A stretch of 64,000 nucleotides of DNA from Chitinophagaceae bacterium (GTDB lineage Bacteria > Bacteroidota > Bacteroidia > Chitinophagales > Chitinophagaceae). The notes under the pieces were generated by a model. It was not told the DNA's origin. It saw only the letters and a program-made list of their open reading frames with translations, and searched no databases. Location: assembly GCA_016702745.1 (NCBI GenBank), contig JADJDJ010000003.1, forward strand, positions 310,001 to 374,000, written 5' to 3'. A program made the position numbers and the translations under genes. This document shows positions 45,937 through 55,322 of this stretch, piece after piece. Positions within the stretch are counted from its first letter, which is position 1. Each line of letters opens with the position of its first letter.

Positions 45937-47283
45937 ATGAAAAAACTATTTGTACTGCTGATTTTGTCCGTGCCTGTTCTCGTTTCAGCGCAAAGCGTTG
46001 CGATAAATACGGATAATTCGCAACCGGATGCCACGGCCATTCTTGATATAAAAAGCAATAATAAAGGACTGCTGATACCCAGGATGACAACAGGTGAAAG
46101 AACCGGTATAGTATCTCCTGCCATCGGGCTTACTGTTTTTGATAGTGATACTTACAGTTTCTGGACATACCGCGGTGATATCATGGGCGGATGGGTGGAA
46201 ACACTGCATTCTCTCGATAAGCACTGGAACAGAACAGGTTTTAATATCTATACCACCAACGGCTCTGGGAATGTTGGTATTGGCACCAGTACACCAACTG
46301 AAAAACTAACCATCAATGCCACCGACCCTGCCATCAGTTTTCTGAATGCCGGCACAGCAAAAGGTTTTCTCCGGACAAGTGGAAACGATATCAGCCTGGG
46401 GACTTACAATGCCAACGCAACAGGCACCCTTGCTTTCAATACCCGTGACATAGGCAGGATGTTTATCACATCTGCCGGGGATATCGGGATAGGAATTTCA
46501 AACCCGGTGGGGAGATTACAGATTGGAACCGGTGATGATGCCAGTGCCACATCACATGGCTACCTGATGATGGGCCCTGCAAACGGAGAGAACCTGGTGC
46601 TGGATAATAATGAGATACTGGCACGCAACAACGGGGTTGTTTCCACTTTGTTTCTTGCAAGGGATGGAAGTAAAGTGCAATTGGGAAATGGTGCAGAAGG
46701 AACCGGCACCAAACTGCATATTACCAGTGGCAGTGATGTGGGCCTTCCTGACAACCAGAGCGGCTATTTGATGATGGGTTCTCAGGCAGGCGTGAATATG
46801 GTACTGGACAATAATGAACTCCAGGTCCGCAATAACGGCGCTGCCACACATCTTTATTTGCAAAACGGCGGTGGCAATGTGTTTATTGGCGATGCAACCA
46901 ATTTCACCAGTGCACACAGACTGGGTGTAGATGGCAATACAGTGATCACAGGCAACCTCAGGGTTGGAACTACGGTAACACCATCCGGTTACAAACTTGC
47001 TGTGGATGGAAAAGCGATCTGCACAGAGTTGCTGGTCCGCCTTGTACCCAACTGGCCGGATTACGTATTTAATAAAACCTACAAACTGCCGGGCTTACAG
47101 GAAGTGGAAAATTTTATCAATAAGCATAACCACCTGCCAGGCATACCTTCTGCAAAAGATATTGAAGCCACCGGTTTGAACATTGGTGAAATGCAAAAAC
47201 TGCAGATGGAAAAGATTGAAGAGCTCACTTTATATATCATTGAATTAAAAAAAGAAATTGAAAAATTGAAAGCAAAGCAATAA
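45937..47283 (+). CDS. Secreted tail-fibre-like repeat protein with C-terminal coiled coil
   Basis: This 448-residue protein has a signal peptide (MKKLFVLLILSVPVLVSAQ). A domain typical of Bacteroidota surface proteins follows (ATAILDIKSNNKGLLIPRMT), then repeats of GNVGIGTSTPTEKL type and two similar units containing GYLMMG, LVLDNNE or MVLDNNE, and RNNG (about 205-330). The last 75 residues read HNHLPGIPSAKDIEATGLNIG and end in a coiled coil rich in Glu/Lys. The fold resembles phage tail-fibre trimers, but the signal peptide and neighbours mark it as a cell-surface or secreted protein. It is followed by the coathanger protein after 23 bases. Confidence 0.82.
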   Translation: MKKLFVLLILSVPVLVSAQSVAINTDNSQPDATAILDIKSNNKGLLIPRMTTGERTGIVSPAIGLTVFDSDTYSFWTYRGDIMGGWVETLHSLDKHWNRTGFNIYTTNGSGNVGIGTSTPTEKLTINATDPAISFLNAGTAKGFLRTSGNDISLGTYNANATGTLAFNTRDIGRMFITSAGDIGIGISNPVGRLQIGTGDDASATSHGYLMMGPANGENLVLDNNEILARNNGVVSTLFLARDGSKVQLGNGAEGTGTKLHITSGSDVGLPDNQSGYLMMGSQAGVNMVLDNNELQVRNNGAATHLYLQNGGGNVFIGDATNFTSAHRLGVDGNTVITGNLRVGTTVTPSGYKLAVDGKAICTELLVRLVPNWPDYVFNKTYKLPGLQEVENFINKHNHLPGIPSAKDIEATGLNIGEMQKLQMEKIEELTLYIIELKKEIEKLKAKQ

Positions 47284-47306
47284 TCTGACTTTTTAAAACA
47301 GCGTCC

Positions 47307-50249
47307 ATGAAAAGAATTATCATAAGTCTCACGATTCTTGTTTTATTGCCTGCAGTACGCAGTCATGCACAGGAAGACGCCATCCTGCGGCAGCAGTTAA
47401 GGGGAAAGCAAAGCTTTGCAGATGTGATGCAAACAGTAATGGCATATTATAATAACCCGAATACGATCAACCGGCTTGGGGCAACCACAGTAAACAGGAA
47501 CATCAAACACTGGAACCGGTATGCATGGTATATGAGCAGCCGTCTCGGGCCAAATGGTGAGTTCGTAAATATCAATCAGAAACTATTTGAGGCAGCAAGA
47601 CCACAGTTAACTGGCCGAACGGCAAACCATACAAACCAACCCAATATTATAGAAAGTGTAAGCGGTAACTGGTCTGTCGTCGGGCCTAACAATACGGATT
47701 TTGGAATCGGCCGTGTGGACAGACTTGCTTTTCATCCATCTGATCCCAATATCATTTATGCAGGAGCGGCCGGAGGTGGTCTTTGGCGTACCACCGATGC
47801 AGGTGCTAATTGGACGAATCTTACTGCTGATTTACCCTGCCTGGGTATAAGCGGAATTGTTATTGACCCCAATAACACAAATACCATTTACATTCTCACC
47901 GGTGATGGCGATAGTGATATCAGCGGATTAGTGGAGGATTTTGGCTACATGCGCTTTTCTATTGGCGTGCTGAGATCAACCGATGGTGGCGCCCGGTGGA
48001 CGAGACTTGCTGCTTTTCCCGGTGTGACGAATACACTGATAGGATACAGGCTGACCATGCACCCAACCAATTCAAACATCTTATTTGCCTGTACCAGCCA
48101 GGGGCTTTTCCGTACAGATGATGCCGGAAACAGCTGGACTGCCGTTGAAACAACCGGTGGCCGCTTCTATAACATGAAATTTAAACCTAATGATACGGAT
48201 ACCTGTTATGCAATAGCCAACAATGGAAACACATCCCGTTTTTTCAGGAGCTTTAATGAAGGCATTGATTGGGAAACGGATCCAACCATAAACGGCCTGA
48301 TCAATAACCCGGTTTCCAGGGTAGAACTTGCTGTAACCCCTGCTAACAGCAACCTGGTATATTTATTATGCGGCGGGGTACCTGGAAACGGACGGTTTGC
48401 CGGACTTTTCAGGAGCTCCAATGCCGGGATCAGTTTTAATCCGCAAAGCAACACACCCAATATCCTTGGCCGCTCCAATACTGGTAATGATAATCAGAAT
48501 CAATCCACGTACGACCTGGCTGTTGCCGTCAGCAATACAACCGGTGCAACAGTGATGACAGGAGGTATTGAAGTATGGCGAAGCATTAACTCAGGTGTCG
48601 CCTGGACTTTCAGGGGAAATCTGCATGATGATATTCATGACCTTGGTTTTCATCCGGCCGATAACAAACTCTGGGCCGCCACTGACGGCGGCGTTTACAG
48701 CAGCATTGACAGCGGGACTACCTGGACATCACATTTTGAAGATATGAGCATTAGCCAGTTTTACAGAATGGCTGTCAGCCCTTCTGATTATCTTGAGATG
48801 ATAGCAGGTGCTCAGGACAATGGGGTTAAAAAAAGAGATAACGGGACTTCATACTTTGATCAGATAGGCGGCGCAGATGGTTATTGTGTCGGATATGACC
48901 CTGTAAACACCAGTACCTACTATGCCATCCAAAATAATAACCTCACCCGATTCCTGAATGACGGAACCAGTAATGCACCGCTTGTTACCAATCTCAATTT
49001 CTTTTCCAATATGGCTGTTCATACATCCCTGGCCAATACTGTTTTTCTTGCTTCCGATTCCTTTCGGACTGTTACCAATGGAAATGTATCAACATACAGT
49101 GTCGTCAATAATAATCCCCTCGGTGGCTGGTATTTAAAAACCTGCCCGAGCAACGGTAACAGGATCTATATGGCTGGCGGAGCATGTCCAACTGCCACCC
49201 CGGCTAATCCGTTGCCCGGTTGTTATCAGGCTACCACAGGGGTTCTGCGCAGAAGCGATGACGGTGGTGCCACCTGGCCGATAAACAATATACTGAGCAA
49301 TGACAACGGGTTCCCATTAACTTTTCCCAAAATAACAAGCATCAATGTGGACCCAACGAATTCTTTAAGGGTATGGGTAACATTCGGCGGATTTACAGAT
49401 AACGCAAAAGTTTATTATGCTGATTATAATACCAACCCGGCCGGCAACTGGATCAATATGAGCGGAACACTTCCTAACCTGCCGGTAAACTGTATTGCCC
49501 TGGACAATAACAACAATGCCTATATCGGTACTGATAATGGTGTTTACTACCGGGGAAACGGCATGAGTGATTGGGTCCCCTTTTATAATAATCTTCCTTA
49601 TGTGCCTGTAACCGACCTTGTTATTTCAGAATCAGAAAACAGGATCAGGGCCGCTACTTTCGGACGGGGTATCTGGAGCAGTGATCTTTATACTGCCTGT
49701 GTAACTGATTTGAATATTACCGGCACATTAGAGGGCCAGGAATTTTATGAAGCATCCAATACAATCACATCTACTGCTTCGCTGTTAACTTCGGAGGGAA
49801 GTAAAGTACAAATGCGGGGTGGTAATGAGGTTTTATTGCAGGATGGGTTCAGTGCCAGGGAAACAACACAATTCAGGGCCGCCATTGGCCCCTGCGGCAG
49901 CGGTGCTGTGGCCGGATTTCGCCTGTCATCTACTGATACTTCTGTTTTACTGCCCCCTGCTCAGTATCTGGCGCCACAAGATGGGAAAAAATCACTGGTC
50001 CATATTGTTTCCGCCTCCAATAATGAAGTATATGTTGAAGTAAACCAGAATCAGACCGGTGTAACAGACCTCCTGCTTACGGATGCAAACGGTAAGAGCA
50101 TCCGCAGCAAAAACATTCCAGTCTCAGCCGTGGGAAAATGGAGGGATTACGTAAATATTGCCGGGCTGAGCAGCGGAATTTATTATCTCTATATACTCCT
50201 GAACAGGCGGGTGGAGCATATGCAGGAAGTCCATATACAAATGCCGTAA
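47307..50249 (+). CDS. Secreted BNR/sialidase-type propeller protein with 3-coathanger stack and T9SS-like C-terminus
   Basis: This 980-residue protein is uninterrupted. After a signal peptide (ending RSHAQ) come BNR/VPS10-like propeller repeats with Asp-box-like motifs such as GGLWRTTDAGANWTNLT, RSTDGGARWTRL and RSINSGVAWTF, covering about 110-780. A 3-coathanger stack domain follows (about 805-865; GQEFYEASNTITSTASLL and GNEVLLQDGFSARETTQFRA). The end has the beta-sandwich pattern of a type A sorting domain (DLLLTDANGKSIRSKNI, GLSSGIYYLYIL). Asp boxes are structural; no sialidase catalytic set is visible, so the role is more likely adhesion or binding. It probably leaves the cell through the T9SS. 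Confidence 0.85.
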   Translation: MKRIIISLTILVLLPAVRSHAQEDAILRQQLRGKQSFADVMQTVMAYYNNPNTINRLGATTVNRNIKHWNRYAWYMSSRLGPNGEFVNINQKLFEAARPQLTGRTANHTNQPNIIESVSGNWSVVGPNNTDFGIGRVDRLAFHPSDPNIIYAGAAGGGLWRTTDAGANWTNLTADLPCLGISGIVIDPNNTNTIYILTGDGDSDISGLVEDFGYMRFSIGVLRSTDGGARWTRLAAFPGVTNTLIGYRLTMHPTNSNILFACTSQGLFRTDDAGNSWTAVETTGGRFYNMKFKPNDTDTCYAIANNGNTSRFFRSFNEGIDWETDPTINGLINNPVSRVELAVTPANSNLVYLLCGGVPGNGRFAGLFRSSNAGISFNPQSNTPNILGRSNTGNDNQNQSTYDLAVAVSNTTGATVMTGGIEVWRSINSGVAWTFRGNLHDDIHDLGFHPADNKLWAATDGGVYSSIDSGTTWTSHFEDMSISQFYRMAVSPSDYLEMIAGAQDNGVKKRDNGTSYFDQIGGADGYCVGYDPVNTSTYYAIQNNNLTRFLNDGTSNAPLVTNLNFFSNMAVHTSLANTVFLASDSFRTVTNGNVSTYSVVNNNPLGGWYLKTCPSNGNRIYMAGGACPTATPANPLPGCYQATTGVLRRSDDGGATWPINNILSNDNGFPLTFPKITSINVDPTNSLRVWVTFGGFTDNAKVYYADYNTNPAGNWINMSGTLPNLPVNCIALDNNNNAYIGTDNGVYYRGNGMSDWVPFYNNLPYVPVTDLVISESENRIRAATFGRGIWSSDLYTACVTDLNITGTLEGQEFYEASNTITSTASLLTSEGSKVQMRGGNEVLLQDGFSARETTQFRAAIGPCGSGAVAGFRLSSTDTSVLLPPAQYLAPQDGKKSLVHIVSASNNEVYVEVNQNQTGVTDLLLTDANGKSIRSKNIPVSAVGKWRDYVNIAGLSSGIYYLYILLNRRVEHMQEVHIQMP

Positions 50250-50317
50250 ATCAAGAGACCTTGCAAAACTGAAATTCCTGAAAAATGAGTACATTATAGT
50301 TGCTTAAAGCCAGCGAT

Positions 50318-53300
50318 TTGAACAAAAGGAACCTTATACTTATTGTCTTCTTTACTGCCACTTTATTGACAAAGGCACAGCAGCCTGCTTTTTACCGTTT
50401 GAGTACGGCAGAAGGTCTCAGTGACAATAGTGTGAGTTCGGTTGTAATCGATCATAGCGGTATGATGTGGATCGGTACTTCCAGAAGGCCTGAATAGTTT
50501 TGACGGGAACCGGATCAGCAAGTATGATAAATACCGTTACCCGGAAATCCCCGAAAATCATATTGAACGCATCCTGGTAGATAAAAAAAATCAAGTCTGG
50601 TTGCGTACATCCTCCCATTACATCACCATGCTGGATGAAAACAGGAAATTTCACCGCTTCCTGGTGGGCGACAGCACGGATGCAACAGACATTACAGGGG
50701 CATTCGTGAGCAACCGCCACGGGCTCATTGTAACAAAGGGACGGAAACATTATTTTTTTACAGACTCCTCTCAAAAAAAATTTGTATACCGGAAAGTTCC
50801 GTTTGAAGATGCACTCCCCTTACCCGGGAGCTTTACTTATTATATCAACAATGACCGTGCATTATATTATATCCGGCAGCAACTGATTGTTGCTGATTAT
50901 TCAAGCATGAAGATCACGCTGGAACTCCCCCTCCCCGGACTTACCGGTGCCAACTATGTAAACGATGATGAGCTGTTAGCCTTTACAGCCGCTGGTATTT
51001 TTTACCGGATCAGCTCGAGCCAGAAAAAAAATCATCCAAACCTATACTGATATCAAAGATCAACATGGATTACCTGTTCAGGGGCCACTGAGAAACTGTA
51101 CCAGGATCAGTGAAAATCAATTTGCCTATACGAGTTATTTTCAGGTCTGTACCTGATTGATTTTGCAACCGGTACTGCTTTACACCATGAACATGATCCT
51201 GCTAATCCCAGAAGCATTGGAGGCAACAATACACTGTATGCCCGTTACGATAGCAGCGGATACCTTTTTGTTACCACACAAACCTCCGGTTTAAATTTCT
51301 ATAACCTCAAGGAGAAGCAGCCTTCCAGCAAACCTTATTTCATGGATCAGGGCAAGAATATTTTCGATGGTTATATCCAATCCATGGCAGTTACGGATCG
51401 GTTCATGTGGCTGGGGGCACAGGACCGATTGATTAAATGGGACCGGCAAACAGACCAGTCTGAGTTTATACCCTTAATTCTTCCCAACGGCAGGAATATC
51501 AGTGGAAGGGAAACCATCCGAAGGGTATTCCCCCTGAATGATGGCCGGCTGATCATTGGTTCCAGTACACAGGGATTACTTTTTTTTAATCCTGTAACCG
51601 GCCACATGAAACAGCTGAGCCGCAAAAGCGAGACGGCCGATACCCTGCTTCCTTCCAACCAGATCAATGCAATTGCCATTGATCAGCAAAAAAAAATATG
51701 GGTGGGTACCCCCAGGGAATTGTATGGGCAGACCCACAAACACATGCGGTACAAAGACTCAGTGAACATCCCATACTGTCTGCCATCAGTAAAATCTCCT
51801 GTATGGTGTTATGGGTTGACCGGAAAGACCGGATGTGGATCGGGTCAATGAGAGGGGCCTGGTGTTATGATCCTGCAACGGGTCAATTAAAACAATATTC
51901 CACCAAAAACGGACTGGTGGATAATACCGTTTATGCATTCCAGGAGGACCTGCAGGGAAATATGTATATCGCCACGCAGGGTGGACTATCCATACTGGGA
52001 GTCAATGAACAAATAAAAAATTATAACCGTTCAAACGGTTTGCCCAATGATCGTTGTGAAGGTTTGCTAAGGGATGCCAACGGATATATCTGGATTGGCA
52101 ACCTGAATTGCCTGATCCGCTACGATCCGGAACACCAGAAATTCGCCATCTTCCAGGAAGGTGTCGGATTCAACCATGCAGGTTTCAGAATTCGGAGTGC
52201 CTTAATGGACCCTACAGGGAAAATGTACTGGGGGACAGATAAGGGATTACTTTATTTTTATCCTGACCAGCTGAACAATTCATACCGGATCCTGCATCCT
52301 TTTATACATGGGATGATGGCCAGACAGACCATGTACCGGTTTACACAACCAGTTTCCATTGAGCTCCCGTTTGCCACTTCTTCCTTCGTTTTTTATTTTT
52401 CATCCGGTGAACTCACCGGCGACAAAAAAAATCAGATTCGTTACCGGCTGCGTGGCTTTGATGAGGACTGGCAAACCCCGGTAGTTACCGGTCAGGCATT
52501 ATATAACCGCCTTCCTCCCGGCAATTATACATTTGAAATCAAAGCTTCTGCAGATGGTATCAACTGGCAGGAAGCTCCCTTCCCTGTTCAATTCAGTATC
52601 CATCAACCCTGGTGGCAGACGACCTGGTTCTGGCTTGGTTGCATTTTACTGGTGCTCGGCATTGTTGTATTGCTATTCCGGCGTTACAAAAGGAAAAAAC
52701 AACTGGAGGCTATACAGGACAGCATAGATTACTTTGCCAATTCCAATCAGGAATATGCTTCTGTCCGTGATATATTCTGGGATATTTGCCGTAATTGTGT
52801 TTCCCGGCTGGGTTTTGAAGACTGTGTTATTTACACCCCTGATTCCGTTAAAACATATACTGGTACAACAAGCCGCATACGGCCCCAAACAAAAAGGCAC
52901 ACATGAAATTGCCAACCCGATCGAAATACCTGTTGGAAAAGGCATTGTTGGTCATGTGGCATCCACCGGGAAACCACTGATCATTGCTGATACTGATAAA
53001 GACCCACGGTATATTGTAGACGACGAACACCGGAAATCTGAATTAACAGTGCCGGTTATGCATGAGGGCAAGTTGCTGGCGGTAATTGATTCTGAGCACC
53101 GGAAAAAGAATTTCTATCAGCCCCGGCACCTGAAAGCCCTTCAAACCATCGCATCATTGTGTGCCGCCCGTATTGCCCGATCCATGGCTTTTGAAGCGAT
53201 GCAAAAAAGCCGGGAAGAATTATTAGTCCTGAATATGAAAATGGCAGAAACAAAATTCCTGAACCTGCGGCTGCAGATGAATCCGCATTTCCTTTTCAAT

Positions 53301-53903
53301 TCCCTGAGTTCTATTCAGCACCTGATTGTATCCGGTCAAACTCAAAAGGCTTATCGTTACCTGACCGTATTTTCCAATTTCCTCCGGTCTCTTTTGAATT
53401 TTGCTGAAAAGAATTTTATTCCGCTCGAACAGGAAATTAAAATAATGACCATGTATATCGAACTGGAGTCACTTCGTTTTGACGAAAGCTTCAGCTGGGA
53501 AATAAAGGCTGATGAATCCCTGCTACAGGAAGTAGTAACCGTTCCTTCTCTGCTGATTCAGCCATTTGCAGAAAATGCAATCTGGCATGGCCTGCTTCAT
53601 AAAGACGGACCTAAAAAACTGTTCGTTCATTTTAAGGCGGATGCGGAAGACAGTCTGACCTGTATTATTGAGGATAACGGTATTGGCCGTGCAAAAGCGT
53701 TACAGATTCGGGAACAAAATATCAATGCCCGTCTCAGAGAAAGCAAGGGCATCGGTATTATCAAAGAAAGACTGGCCCTGCTCCAGCAAAAAACCGGGAA
53801 ACCTGCCAGTATCGAATTTGAAGATCTGTATGATGAAGCGAAGCAACCCGCCGGTACGAGGGTTCGAATCAATATTCCTTACTATAATCCGGAAGAGTTA
53901 TGA
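50318..53903 (+). CDS. Propeller-sensor LytS-type histidine kinase with GAF domain (five frame breaks)
   Basis: The reconstructed protein has about 1194 residues. The likely start is TTG 50318, followed by a signal peptide (LILIVFFTATLLTKAQ). Two-component regulator propeller repeats (GLSDNSVSSVVIDHSGMMWI, DGLWI-like MWIGSMRG units) cover about 25-690. A Y_Y_Y domain is next (PGNYTFEIKASADG), then a TM helix at about 770-790, a GAF domain (about 805-955), and a LytS-type His_kinase region with MNPHFLFNSLSSIQHLI, ending in an HATPase with AENAIWHGL and GIGIIKERL. Breaks: extra base at 50481-50482, 51024-51031 and 52850-52853; missing base at 51138-51141 and 51709-51713. It overlaps the response regulator by 4 bases. 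Periplasmic ligand unknown. Confidence 0.87.
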
Positions 53904-54649
53904 TCAAAGCCATGATCGTTGATGATGAACAGTCTTCCATTGACCTCTTACAATGGCTGGCGGAACAATATTGCCCGGATATCAGTTTGATCCGCACGGC
54001 CCGCAGCGTACAGGAGGCCATTCCGCTGATCAGCACATTTAAACCCGATATCCTTTTCCTGGATATCCAGATGCCGCATCAAAGTGGCTTTGATTTGCTG
54101 ACGACCATTGATCAATGGGACTTTGAAGTAATTTTCACCACCGCCTACAATGAATTCGCTATCCAGGCTATCCGTTTCAGTGCCCTGGATTATTTGCTCA
54201 AACCGGTAGATGAAGCAGAACTGAGAAAAGCTATTGAACGATATAAGGCTAAAAAAATCTATGCCCCTGCCGGGCAATTGCTGTTCCGGAATTTTATTCA
54301 GAATATCGCCCATCGCAACAGAGAACAGTTTAAACTGGCACTGGCAGGAACAGCAGAGGTAAAATATGTGGAACTCGACGAGATCATCCGGCTGCAGGCA
54401 GAAAGTAACTATACCCATATTCACCTGAGCGGAAAGAAAACATTTGTGTCTGCTAAAACACTGAAGGACTACGATGAAATATTACAGGGCCATCGCTTTC
54501 TCCGGGTGCATAAATCCCACCTCGTGAATCCCCTGCATATTGAAAGCTATGACAAACAGGGTTTCCTGATCATGAGTGACGGAGCTCAGGTAGAAGTGGC
54601 CCGGCGTAAACAGGATTTCCTGCAACAGACATTATCCGGAAAAAGCTGA
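53900..54649 (+). CDS. LytTR-family response regulator
   Basis: This 249-residue protein has a receiver domain with acidic pocket DDE at 8-10, phospho-acceptor Asp 55 (FLDIQMPHQSG), the conserved Thr in FTTAYNEFA and Lys in LLKPVD. A LytTR DNA-binding domain at about 145-245 reads IIRLQAESNYTHIHL and RFLRVHKSHLVN. It receives phosphate from the kinase encoded directly upstream, whose stop codon it overlaps (ATGA). Because T9SS surface-protein genes lie on both sides, they are the likely targets, but no LytTR box was located. Confidence 0.94.
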   Translation: MIKAMIVDDEQSSIDLLQWLAEQYCPDISLIRTARSVQEAIPLISTFKPDILFLDIQMPHQSGFDLLTTIDQWDFEVIFTTAYNEFAIQAIRFSALDYLLKPVDEAELRKAIERYKAKKIYAPAGQLLFRNFIQNIAHRNREQFKLALAGTAEVKYVELDEIIRLQAESNYTHIHLSGKKTFVSAKTLKDYDEILQGHRFLRVHKSHLVNPLHIESYDKQGFLIMSDGAQVEVARRKQDFLQQTLSGKS

Positions 54650-54651
54650 TA

Positions 54652-55176
54652 TCAGCGGATCAGCTGCCGGCCTTCTGTGAGCACACAATTAGCCAGATAT
54701 TGTAAAGCTTCCTGTTCCTTGATCCCAAGATTGACCGTAATTGGTTTTTTGCTGTTACCGGTAAAAATAATCTGCGTGAGTTTTTTGGTGGTCAGCCGCT
54801 GGAGAATGGTGGTGGGTGTGCTATTTGAATTTTTAAAAACCAGCTGAAACAAACCTTCGCAGTTCATGGTGCCTGCATTGCGGGTCATCGTTTTGGATTT
54901 AATGCCTTCAAAAAACAAATCGGCGGTAGAATTATTATCAAAACATTTATCAGCAGTCTCAATGGAAAACAGGAAAATAATTTCCTTGCTGTCGGCATCA
55001 ATCGTTACTGAAGCACCATCCAACCCGATAAACCCACTCGATAATTTAATTTCCTTTGTATAGGGGTCGGTTTCCTTGATCAGCTTACAAACCGTGCTGT
55101 CCTGTGCCCTCAGCGATCCGGACATACTCAGGCAGAGCATCAGCAAAAAAAGGGTCAGTTTTTTCGGCATTTTCAT
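54652..55176 (-). CDS. Exported protein of unknown function
   Basis: This 174-residue protein has a clear signal peptide (LTLFLLMLCLSMSGSLRAQ), starting at ATG 55176 or, equally well, ATG 55170. The mature part has a beta-rich look with KLSSGFIGLDGASVTID, three cysteines and a basic C-terminus. It is convergent with the LytTR gene, with 2 bases between stop codons. No family recognised and no metal or catalytic motif seen. Confidence 0.7.
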   Translation of the reverse strand: MKMPKKLTLFLLMLCLSMSGSLRAQDSTVCKLIKETDPYTKEIKLSSGFIGLDGASVTIDADSKEIIFLFSIETADKCFDNNSTADLFFEGIKSKTMTRNAGTMNCEGLFQLVFKNSNSTPTTILQRLTTKKLTQIIFTGNSKKPITVNLGIKEQEALQYLANCVLTEGRQLIR

Positions 55177-55322
55177 TGATTGATTTTTAAACTATTGAGG
55201 GGCTTCTTTGTTCCCTTAGGAAAGATACAAAAAAGCGGCCGGTGGTTGCAAGACAGGCGGCAACCCTCAGTTCTTTCAACCCGTTTAAACCTTAATTTTA
55301 AGCAGCTCCGGACCGGAGGATC

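Noticed and set aside
45937..47283. Prophage tail fibre gene
   Set aside because: It has a signal peptide and sits beside T9SS-type surface genes; no phage structural, lysis or integration gene is present.
47307..50249. Active sialidase
   Set aside because: Asp-box-like repeats are structural and no arginine triad or Tyr/Glu pair could be identified; the protein is more likely a binding propeller.
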